From positions 43,066,314-43,130,313 of the forward strand of contig NC_059203.1 in assembly GCF_020615455.1 (NCBI RefSeq): a stretch of DNA of 64,000 nt, in the 5' to 3' direction. Positions 1-12,000 of the stretch are shown here, piece by piece (position 1 is the stretch's first letter; each line of letters begins with the position of its first letter). The DNA comes from Coregonus clupeaformis. Lineage: Eukaryota > Chordata > Actinopteri > Salmoniformes > Salmonidae. The position numbers were made by a program, and so were the translations under genes. Below the pieces are notes generated by a model, which had not been told where the DNA came from, searched no databases, and saw only the letters and a program-made list of their open reading frames with translations.

Positions 1-44
1 TATGCTGATATACTTTGCTGACATTTGTTTTTATTTTATGCCAG

Positions 45-3000
45 GTTTTCTGTTTATAGACGGAAGAAAAGAGTAACAGTTGAAGAGGGCTGGGAGGACT
101 GGCCGGCACTTGGAAAGGGTTGGAAGCGCAAAGCGGTTGTTCGTCGTTCAGGTTCTAGTGTTGGTCAGAGTGACGTTTATTACATGAGGTAAAAATATTC
201 TGGCAAAACTCAATTCAATTTTTAGACCAAGGGCCAGTTTAGATTTTTAACCACTGGTATTGTCTCATGACATGAGGTTCATTGTTATTTTTTATTTTTT
301 TTATTTTATTTTACCTTTATTTAACTAGGCAAGTCAGTTAAGAACAAATTCTTATTTACAATGACAGCCTACACCGGACAAACCCAGACAACGCTGGGCC
401 AATTGTGCGCCGCCCTATAGGACTCCCAATCACGGCCGGTTGTGATACAGCCTGGAATCGAACCAGGGGGTCTGTAGTGACGTCTCAAGCACTGAGATGC
501 AGTGCCTTAGACCACTGCACCACTCGGGAGCCCATTTACGAGGGCTCACTTGCTGTACCTGTTTGAATAAGCCGTTGGTTTGAAATAAAAACGTGGTACA
601 AACAATTTACTTAATAATACAGACTCACAGGACATTCATTTGATTGTCAGTATTATATGCTTTTAGATACAGTGAGGGGGGAAAAGTATTTGATCCCCTG
701 CTGATTTTGTACGTTTGCCCACTGACAAAGAAATGATCAGTCTATAATTTTAATGGTAGGTTTATTTGAACAGTGAGAGACAGAATAACAAAAAAAAAAT
801 CCAGAAAAACACGTCAAAAATGTTATAAATTGATTTGCATTTTAATGAGGGAAATAAGTATTTGACCCCTCTGCAAAACATGACTTAGTACTTGGTGGCA
901 AAACCCTTGTTGGCAATCACAGAGGTCAGACGTTTCTTGTAGTTGGCCAACAGGTTTGCACACATCTCAGGAGGGATTTTGTCCCACTCCTCTTTGCAGA
1001 TCTTCTCCAAGTCATTAAGGTTTCGAGGCTGACGTTTGGCAACTTGAACCTTCAGCTCCCTCCACATATTTTCTATGGGATTAAGGTCTGGAGACTGGCT
1101 AGGCCACTCCAGAACCTTAATGTGCTTCTTCTTGAGCCACTCCTTTGTTGCCTTGGCTGTGTGTTTTGGGTCATTGTCATGCTGGAATACCCATCCACGA
1201 CCCATTTTCAATGCCCTGGCTGAGGGAAGGAGGTTCTCACCCAAAATTTGACGGTACATGGCCCCGTCCATCGTCCCTTTGATGTGGTGAAGTTGTCCTG
1301 TCCCCTTAGCAGAAAAACACCCCCAAAGCATAATGTTTCCACCTCCATGTTTGACGGTGGGGATGGTGTTCTTGGGGTCATAGGCAGCATTCCTCCTCCT
1401 CCAAACAGGGCGAGTTGAGTTGATGCCAAATAGCTCGGTTTTGGTCTCATCTGACCACAACACTTTCACCCAGTTCTCCTCTGAATCATTCAGATGTTCA
1501 TTGGCAAACTTCAGATGGGCCTGTATATGTGCTTTCTTGAGCAGGGGGACCTTGCGGGCGCTGCAGGATTTCAGTCCTTCACGGCGTAGTGTGTTACCAA
1601 TTGTTTTCTTGGTGACTATGGTCCCAGCTGCCTTGAGATTTGACAAGATTGACATTGACAAGATCCTCCCGTGTAGTTCTGGGCTGATTCCTCACCGTTC
1701 TCATGATCATTGCAACTCCACGAGGTGATATCTTGCATGGAGCCCCAGGCCGAGGGAGATTGACAGTTATTTTGTGTTTCTTCCATTTGCGAAAAAATCG
1801 CACCAACTGTTGTCACCTTCTCACCAAGCTGCTTGGCGTTGGTCTTGTAGCCCATTCCAGCCTTGTGTAGGTCTACAATCTTGTCCCTGACATCTTTGGA
1901 GAGCTCTTTGGTCTTGGCCATGGTGGAGAGTTTTGAATCTGATTGATTGCTTCTGTGGACAGGTGTCTTTTATACAGGTAACAAACTGAGATTAGGAGCA
2001 CTCCCTTTAAGAGTGTGCTCCTAATCTCAGCTCGTTACCTGTATAAAAGACACCTGGGAGCCAGAAATCTTTCTGATTGAGAGGGGGTCAAATACTTATT
2101 TCCCTCATTAAAATGCAAATCAATTTAACATTTTTGACGTGCATTTTTCTGGATTTTGTTGTTGTTATTCTGTCTCTCACTGTTCAAATAAACCTACCAT
2201 TAAAATGATAGACTGATAATTTCTTTGTCAGTGGGCAAACATACAAAATCAGCAGGGGATCAAATACTGTTTCCCCTCACTGTAACTTTATAAACCATTG
2301 ATGTCACTTTATTCCCATCTCTGTTCCCTGAAGTCCGAGTAATGAGCGTGTGAGAAGTAGGGTTGAGCTTTCCAAAGTCCTGGCAGATACTCTGGACATG
2401 ACAATGTTTGATTACAAAGCTGGGGTGTTCAGGGGTGCTGGACAGCCCAAGCCCTTGCGTGCGAGAAAGACGGTAATAAAAAAAGCTCCCAGCATTTACA
2501 CTTGAAATTATACCTTTTTCTTTCACTTCACTAATTTGAATGTATTTTCTAACAACTACCATCTTGTCTATTCCAACCCATGGTCTGTTAGAATATACAG
2601 AAGGATCATCCTCCCTTAGTGGACTGTGGCTTTTCCTCAGAGTCCAGCTTGATGGACAGAGGGGACCGGGCAGACAGTCCTGACTCCCATCACAGACTGA
2701 CCCCTCTGAGTCGCAGCTCTATGGGCACGCCAAGCAGAGACCCCCACCTCCAACATACCACTCCCCCAAGACCGAACTCCTCTCTCACACAGATTAGTTC
2801 AGCCTCTGTCGCTCATGATGTGGAAGGTATGAAGCACAATGCAACTAAACTGCCCTGGAGCCCTGCATCATCGCTTTCAGTCTCCTTCAATGGGATGGCT
2901 GGTTCAGAGCCCTGCTTTTGGTGAGTCAAATGCTCCTATGTTTTCCTATAATTTTATCTCTGAGAATTTAAGTTTAACACATTCCTCAGACATAATCATG

Positions 3001-6000
3001 GTTTAGGCTATATATACACTGAACAAAAATATAAACGCAACATGTAACGTGTTGGTCCCATGTTTCATGAGCTGAAATAAGAACCCAGAAATTTTCCATA
3101 AGCACAAAAAGCTTATTTCTCTCAACCTTTGTGCACAAATTTGTTTACACCACTGTTAGTGAGCATTTCTCCTTTGGCTAAAATAATCCATTCACCTGAC
3201 AGGTGTGGCATATCAAGAAGCTGATTTTTATATTTTATTTTACCTTTATTTAACTAGGCAAGTCAGTTAAGAACAAATTCTTATTTACAATGACGGCCTA
3301 CACCGTCAAAACCCGGACGACGCTGGGCCAATTGTGCGCCGCCCTATGGGACTCCCAATCACGGCCGGTTGTGATACAGCCTGGAATCGAACCAGGGGGT
3401 CTGTAGTGACGCCTCAAGCACTGAGATGCAGTGCCTTAGACCACTGCGCCACTCTGGAGATTAAACAGCGTGATCATTACACAGGTGCACCTTGTGCTGG
3501 GCACAATAAAAGGCCGCTCTAAAATGTGCAGTTTTGTCTCACAACACAATGCCACAGATGTCTCAAGTTTTGAGGGAGTGTGAAATTGGCATGCAGACTG
3601 CAGGAATGTCCACCAGAGCTGTTGCCATAGAATTTAATGTTAATTTCTCTACCTTAAGCCGCCTCCAACGTCGTTTTAGAGAAATCATTCTTGGCATGGC
3701 CTGTCTCCCCAGTGGGTGGGCCTATGGCCTCCAAGGCCCACCCATGACTGCGCCCCTGCCCAGTCGTGAAATCCATAGATTAGTGACTAATGAATTTATT
3801 TCAATTGACTGATTTACTGTAACAGTAAAATCATTGAAATTGTTGCTTGTTGCGTTTTAATATTTTTGTTCAGTACATATTTGTTGGGTGCTTATACAGT
3901 GGGGGAAAAAAGTATTTAGTCAGCCACCAATTGTGCAAGTTCTCCCACTTAAAAATATGAGAGAGGCCTGTAATTTTCATCATAGGTACACGTCAACTAT
4001 GACAGACAAATTGAGATTTTCTTTCTCCAGAAAATCACATTGTAGGATTTTTAATGAATTTATTTGCAAATTATGGTGGAAAATAAGTATTTGGTCACCT
4101 ACAAACAAGCAAGATTTCTGGCTCTCACAGACCTGTAACTTCTTCTTTAAGAGGCTCCTCTGTCCTCCACTCGTTACCTGTATTAATGGCACCTGTTTGA
4201 ACTTGTTATCAGTATAAAAGACACCTGTCCACAACCTCAAACAGTCACACTCCAAACTCCACTATGGCCAAGACCAAAGAGCTGTCAAAGGACACCAGAA
4301 ACAAAATTGTAGACCTGCACCAGGCTGGGAAGACTGAATCTGCAATAGGTAAGCAGCTTGGTTTGAAGAAATCAACTGTGGGAGCAATTATTAGGAAATG
4401 GAAGACATACAAGACCACTGATAATCTCCCTCGATCTGGGGCTCCACGCAAGATCTCACCCCGTGGGGTCAAAATGATCACAAGAACGGTGAGCAAAAAT
4501 CCCAGAACCACACGGGGGGACCTAGTGAATGACCTGCAGAGAGCTGGGACCAAAGTAACAAAGCCTACCATCAGTAACACACTACGCCGCCAGGGACTCA
4601 AATCCTGCAGTGCCAGACGTGTCCCCCCTGCTTAAGCCAGTACATGTCCAGGCCCGTCTAAAGTTTGCTAGAGTGCATTTGGATGATCCAGAAGAGGATT
4701 GGGAGAATGTCATATGGTTAGATGAAACCAAAATATAACTTTTTGGTAAAAACTCAACTCGTCGTGTTTGGAGGACAAAGAATGCTGAGTTGCATCCAAA
4801 GAACACCATACCTACTGTGAAGCATGGGGGTGGAAACATCATGCTTTGGGGCTGTTTTTCTGCAAAGGGACCAGGACAACTGATCTGTGTAAAGGAAAGA
4901 ATTAATGGGGCCATGTATCGTGAGATTTTGAGTGAAAACCTCCTTCCATCAGCAAGGGCATTGAAGATGAAACGTGGCTGGGTCTTTCAGCATGACAATG
5001 ATCCCAAACACACCGCCCGGGCAACAAAGGAGTGGCTTCGTAAGAAGCATTTCAAGGTCCTGGAGTGGCCTAGCCAGTCTCCAGATCTCAACCCCATAGA
5101 AAATCTTTGGAGGGAGTTGAAAGTCTGTGTTGCCCAGCGACAGCCCCAAAACATCACTGCTCTAGAGGAGATCTGCATGGAGGAATGGGCCAAAATACCA
5201 GCAACAGTGTGTGAAAACCTTGTGAAGACTTACAGAAAACGTTTGACCTGTGTCATTGCCAACAAAGGGTATATAACAAAGTATTGAGAAACTTTTCTTA
5301 TTGACCAAATACTTATTTTCCACCATAATTTGCAAATAAAAATTCATAAAAAAAATCCTACAATGTGATTTTCTGGAGAAAGAAAATCTCATTTTGTCTG
5401 TCATAGTTGACGTGTACCTATGATGAAAATTACAGGCGCCTCATCTTTTTAAGTGGGAGAACTTGCACAATTGTTGGCTGACTAAATAGTTTTTTCCCCA
5501 TTGTATACAAGTGTGTATTATATGAATTGGAAATGTGTTTCCCCCTGAGATACAGCTTTTTTTAATGTAAAATAAGCAAAGAATACATGGGAGTGATTGA
5601 AGGGGTAGATGTTAATATCTTGAGGATGATTGTGATGTTATGCACTTGGAACCTTAGGTAACTTGCTTCGATACTCTTTATTTCAGCATCTGTGCCATTT
5701 GTGGTAATTCATATACAGGCTTTGAATATGAAAGGCAGATGAAGGATCCCTGTTTCCCCAAATGCAGGGGTATGTGAACTCTTTAGTGTCAATCCAATTA
5801 AAGGAAAGCCACTTCACAAAATCGTTTTGAAGAGGAACACAATTGACATATTTTAAATGTTAACGAACATTGTAAATGTGCCTGTTTTTACTGTTTATGA
5901 AGTGTCAGTTTAATATTGTGTTAACAGTATCCCTCTTTGCTTTTAGCCAATAAGCCAGCTATAGCCAAGAATCCACTTTATCAAAGATTCAGAAAGGTAA

Positions 6001-9000
6001 ACAAGTGTTCGTCAACTAACGAGTCTACTACTCTCATCATTTCTGTTTTTAACATGCGCTCCTCGAGTTCCCGTTTTGTATTTTTGACTCTTTCCCTTTA
6101 CTTATTTCAGTTTTACATAGTTAAACAATGATTTATCAACATGGGTCTGAATGGAGAGGAATACTCTAACTTCAGAATTTTTGTCTGTTTTAGTGGATTC
6201 CTTGTGGTAACTGTAAGGCTTGCCTTACCACAGAAGATTGTGGGAGCTGTGCCAACTGCAAAAAAACACTGAACCCTGACACCAGAAAACCTGTCTGCTG
6301 TCGGAAACGCAAATGTTTATGTCCTATCCTCAAGGTACAGACTGACAGAAGAAGAGACAGAGATTGAAGAAATCCAAGTGGTAGTTTATTTTGATTGTTT
6401 ATTTATGTGTATTTCAGCATAAACCCGATGGTCCCCAAAAGTTGGATCCCTATCCCATAACGAATTTCAAGGTAATTGTCTAGAACCCCATTACCTAGGG
6501 TATCCTAGTTTCTGTTTTAAAGTATATAAAAAATCTGAATACATGCATATGAAAAGTGCAGAAGGCTATTGTCTATTTATATCTATTCTGCTGACTCAAT
6601 ATAGAGCAGCATGTCCCACAAGTCCACATGTGAACATTGGCAGTTAATTTGGAATATTCTCTTCACCTCTCCATGAAAAGCTCCCATAACTGAATATAAA
6701 GCATTTGTTTTGCAGATTGACAGCGGAGAATTGCAGGTAATAATACCAAGCCCTCTCTAATAATACTCCTCTAATCCTTACCTTAGTGTTAATTTAATAT
6801 GCAAAGGAATTTATGAATGTAATTGAATAATAATGGCACCGGAGGGGATGGCTGCCGTTTTACGGGCTCCTAACCAACTGTGCTATTTTATTTGTTTTTT
6901 CGCATTGTTTGTAACTTTTATTTTGTACATAAATGTTGCTGCTACCGTCTCTTATGACCGAAAAGAGCTTCTGGACATCAGAACAGCGATTACTCACCTC
7001 GAACTGGACGAAGATTTTTTCTTTAATGAGTCCGACGTCATTCGCGTGAAGGAAATACAGGAGGCAGAGGTTGGGGTGCCTTGTGATAATTCGTCGGGGA
7101 GTGGGTAAACCGCCTCTACCATCTGTTCTATTGGAAAACGTGCAATCACTGGAAAATAAACTGGATGATCTACGATCAAGACTATCCTACCAACGGGACA
7201 TTAAAAACTGTATCTTATGTTTCACTGGGTCGTGGCTGAACGACGACATGGATAATATAGAGCTGGCTGGGTTTTCCATGCATTGGCAGGACAGAGCAGC
7301 TACCTCTGGTAAGACGAGGGATGGGAGTGTATATTTGTAATAGCTGGTGCGCGATGTCTAATATTAAAGAAGTCTCGAGGTATTGCTCGGCTGAGGTAGA
7401 GTACCTCATGGTAAGCTGTAGACCACACTATCTACCAAGAGAGTTTATCTATATTATTCGTAGCCGTTTATTTACAACCACAAACCGATGCTGGCACTAA
7501 GACTGCACTCAACGAGCTGTATAAGGCCATGAGTAGACAAGAAAATGCTCATCCAGAAGCGGCGCTCCTAGTGGCCGGGGACTTTAATGTAGGCAAACTT
7601 ACATCCGCTTTACCTCATTTTTACCAGGATGTCACATGTGCAACCAGAGGGGAAAAAACTCTAGAGCCACCTGTACGCCACACACAAAGACGCATACAAA
7701 GCTCTCCCTCCCTCCATTTGCAAATCTGACCATAATTCTATCCTCCTGATTCCTGCTTACAAGCAAAAACTAAAGCAGGAAGTACCAGTGACTCGCTCAA
7801 TACGGAAGTGGTCAGATGTCGCGGATGCTATGCTATAGGACTGTTTTGCTAGCACAGACTGGAATATGTTCTGTGATTCATCCAATGGCATTGAAGAGTA
7901 TACCACCTCAGTCACCGGCTTCATCAATGAGTGCATCGACGACGTCGTCCCCACAGTGACCGTACGTACATACAGTGGGGGGAAAAAAGTATTTAGTCAG
8001 CCACCAATTGTGCAAGTTCTCCCACTTAAAAAGATGAGAGGCCTGTAATTTTCATCATAGGTACACGTCAACTATGACAGACAAAATGAGAAAAAAAATC
8101 CAGAAAATCACATTGCAAATAAATTCATTAAAAATCCTACAAATTATGGTGGAAAATAAGTATTTGGTCAATAACAAAAGTTTCTCAATACTTTGTTATA
8201 TACCCTTTGTTGGCAATGACACAGGTCAAACGTTTTCTGTAAGTCTTCACAAGGTTTTCACACACTGTTGCTGGTATTTTGGCCCATTCCTCCATGCAGA
8301 TCTCCTCTAGAGCAGTGATGTTTTGGGGCTGTCGCTGGGCAACACGGACTTTCAACTCCCTCCAAAGATTTTCTATGGGGTTGAGATCTGGAGACTGGCT
8401 AGGCCACTCCAGGACCTTGAAATGCTTCTTACGAAGCCACTCCTTCGTTGCCCGGGCGGTGTGTTTGGGATCATTGTCATACTGAAAGACCCAGCCACGT
8501 TTCATCTTCAATGCCCTTGCTGATGGAAGGAGGTTTTCACTCAAAATCTCACGATACATGGCCCCATTCATTCTTTCCTTTACACAGATCAGTTGTCCTG
8601 GTCCCTTTGCAGAAAAACAGCCCCAAAGCATGATGTTTCCACCCCCATGCTTCACAGTAGGTATGGTGTTCTTTGGATGCAACTCAGCATTCTTTTGTCC
8701 TCCAAACACGACGAGTTGAGTTTTTACCAAAAAGTTCTATTTTGGTTTCATCTGACCATATGACATTCTCCCAATCCTCTTCTGGATCATCCAAATGCAC
8801 TCTAGCAAACTTCAGACGGGCCTGGACATGTACTGGCTTAAGCAGGGGGACACGTCTGGCACTGCAGGATTTGAGTCCCTGGCGGCGTAGTGTGTTACTG
8901 ATGGTAGGCTTTGTTACTTTGGTCCCAGCTCTCTGCAGGTCATTCACTAGGTCCCCCCGTGTGGTTCTGGGATTTTTGCTCACCGTTCTTGTGATCATTT

Positions 9001-12000
9001 TGACCCCCACGGGGTGAGATCTTGCGTGGAGCCCCAGATCGAGGGAGATTATCAGTGGTCTTGTATGTCTTCCATTTCCTAATAATTGCTCCCACAGTTG
9101 ATTTCTTCAAACCAAGCTGCTTACCTATTGCAGATTCAGTCTTCCCAGCCTGGTGCAGGTCTACAATTTTGTTTCTGGTGTCCTTTGACAGCTCTTTGGT
9201 CTTGGCCATAGTGGAGTTTGGAGTGTGACTGTTTGAGGTTGTGGACAGGTGTCTTTTATACTGATAACAAGTTCAAACCGGTGCCATTAATACAGGTAAC
9301 GAGTGGAGGACAGAGGAGCCTCTTAAAGAAGAAGTTACAGGTCTGTGAGAGCCAGAAATCTTGCTTGTTTGTAGGTGACCAAATACTTATTTTCCACCAT
9401 AATTTGCAAATAAATTCATTAAAACTCCTACAATGTGACTTTCTGGATTATTTTTTCTCAATTTGTCTGTCATAGTTGACGTGTACCTATGATGAAAATT
9501 ACAGGCCTCTCTCATCTTTTTAAGTGGGAGAACTTGCACAATTGGTGGCTGACTAAATACTTTTTTCCCCCACTGTATCCCAACCAGAAGCCATTGATTA
9601 CAGGCAACATCCGCACTGAGCTAAAGGCTAGAGGTGCCGCTTTCAAGGAGCGGGACACTAATAAGAAATCCCGCTATGCCCTCACGAACCATCAAACAGG
9701 CAAAGCGTCAATACAGGACTAACATTGAATCCTACTACACCGGCTCTGATTCTTGTTGGATGTGGCAGGGCTTGCAAACTATTACAGACTACAAAGGGAA
9801 ACCCAGCCACGAGCTGCCCAGTGACGCGAGCCTACCAGACGAGCTAAATGCCTTTTATCCTCGCTTCGAGGCAAGCAACACTGAAGCATGCATGAGAGCC
9901 CCAGCTGTTCCGGAAGACTGTGTGATCACGCTCGCCGTAGCCGATGTGAGCAGGACCTTTAAACAGGTCAACAGACGGATTACCAGGACGTGTACTCAGA
10001 GCATGCGCGGACCAACTGGCAAGTGTCTTCACTGACATTTTCAACCTCTCCTTGTCCGAGTCTGTAATACCACATGTTTCAAGCAGACCACCATAGTCCC
10101 TGTGCCCAAGAAAGCGAAGGTAACCTGCCTAAATGACAACCGCCCCGTAGCACCCACGTCGGTAACCATGAAGTGCTTTGAAAGGCTGGTCATGGCTCAC
10201 ATCAACACCATCATCCCGGAAACCCTAGACCCACTCCAATTCGCATACCGCCCCAACAGATCCACAGATGACGCAATCTCAATCGCACTCCACACTGCCC
10301 TTTCCCACTTGGACAAAAGGAACACCTATGTGAGAATGCTGTTAATTGACTACAGCTCAGTGTTCAACACCATAGTGCCCACAAAGCTCATCACTAAGCT
10401 AATGACTCTGGGACTTAACACCTCCCTCTGCAACTGGATCCTGGACTTCCTGACGGGCCGCCCCCAGGTGGTAAGGGTAGGTAACAACACATCTGCCACG
10501 CTGATCCTCAACACTGGGGCCCCTCATGGGTGCGTGCTCAGTCCCTTCCTGTACTCTCTGTTCACCCACGACTGCATGGCCAAGCACGACTCAAACACCA
10601 TCATTAAGTTTGCTGATGATACAACAATGGTAGGCCTGATCACCGACAACGATGAGACAGCCTATAGGGAGGAGGTCAGAGACCTGGCAGTGTGGTGTCA
10701 GGACAACAACCTCTCCCTCCATGTGAGCAAGACAAAGGAGCTGTTCGTGGACTACAGGAAAAGGAGGGCCGAGCATGCCCCCATTCTCATCGACGGGGCT
10801 GTAGTGGAGCGGGTTGAGACTTTCAAGTTCCTTGGTGTCCACATCACCAACAAACTATCATGGTCCGAACACACCAAGACTGTCGTGAAGAGGGCACGAC
10901 AACACCTATTCCCCCTCAGGAGACTGAAAAGATTTGGCATGGGTCCCCAGATCCTCAAATAGTTCATTGAGAGCATCCTGACTGGTTGCATCGCCGCCTG
11001 GTATGGCAACTGCTCGGCATCCGACCGTAAGGCGCTACAGAGGGTATTGCGTACGGCCCAGTACATCACTGGGGCCAAGCTTCCTGCCATCCAGGACCTA
11101 TATACTAGGCGGTGTCAGAGGAAGGCCCAAAAAATTGTCAAAGATTCCAGTCACCCAAGTCATAGACTGTTCTCTCTGCTACTGCACGGCAAGTGGTACC
11201 GGAGCGCCAAGTCTGTCCAAAAGGCTCCTTAACAGCTTCTACCCCCAAGCTATAAGACTTTATTTATTGAACTGCATTGTTGGTTAAGGGCTTGTAAGTA
11301 AGAATTTCACGGTAAGGTTTACACCTTTTGTATTCGGCGCATGTGACAAATAAAATTTGATTTGGAATTGAATAAAGACCCAAGGAGAGGGCAGAATGGA
11401 TAATTGTCATTATTCCCACAGAACTCCACTCCTCAATACAGTGACCCCGAGGACTTCTCTGTGAATGTTGATGTAGAAGATGACGATGAAGAGTTTGATG
11501 GTGATGATGCTGACTATGAGGTGAGCTCTGCTTCAAGAAATCTTACCCCACTTCTATCTAGGAGTGTCCCCTGCTGACCAATTACAACCCCTCCCACATA
11601 AAAACCCTGCTCATCCTAGTGAGGTCTCCATCTGAAGTTGGTCACAGTTTGTGCCAACAAGCTCCCTTATATTGGTCCACTGAATATCTAGACAGTGACA
11701 TGTACTTGTTGTATTCTTTGACAGTTAACGATAATTGATTTGTTTTTTAATTATCATTCTGTCTTTCAGGCTTGGGTGAGGAAACGTAAGCGGCGCTCCT
11801 GTGGGAAGTGTGAAGCCTGTAATAGTAGGACGGACTGTGGCACTTGTGATTTCTGCATAGACAAACCGAAGTTTGGAGGCAGCAATAAGAAGAGACAGAA
11901 GTGCCGTCTACGGCAGTGCCAGAGACAGGCCATGGTAAGGGTTGATTACTCACCTATGTTGAGATAATTGTCAGTTGTATGAGCATTTGAGGGTGACAAT

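Larger units (their letters stand above)
670..2282 (-). mobile_element. Tc1-like DNA transposon (dead copy) in mbd1 intron
   Basis: Terminal inverted repeats begin CAGTGAGGGGGGAAAAGTAT at 670 and end as the reverse complement at 2282. Both sides are flanked by TA (668-669 and 2283-2284), the Tc1/mariner target duplication. The 1.6-kb length and the internal minus-strand transposase fit the family. An internal palindrome at 1961-2055 lies between the transposase start and the right terminal repeat. Confidence 0.92.
6831..11365 (+). mobile_element. Non-LTR retrotransposon (LINE, jockey/L2-CR1-like; possibly the salmonid RSg-1 family)
   Basis: The element begins TAATGGCACCGGAGGGGATG and ends with the short repeat AATAAAATTTGATTTG. 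It is flanked by a 10-bp direct repeat AATTGAATAA at 6821-6830 and 11366-11375. An endonuclease-like region comes first (LENVQSLENKLDDLRSRLSY, about 7137-7196), followed by a reverse transcriptase. A Tc1 at 7973-9575 splits it. Without that insert it is about 2.9 kb, so it is likely shorter than a full element. It lies in the mbd1 intron between exons 8 and 9. The RSg-1 assignment is from memory and unverified. Confidence 0.88.

Noticed and set aside
1420..1728. Plus-strand frame opposite a Tc1 transposase
   Set aside because: Antisense shadow of the transposase, with no family resemblance or splice context. The same applies to the other opposite-strand frames over Tc1 copies.
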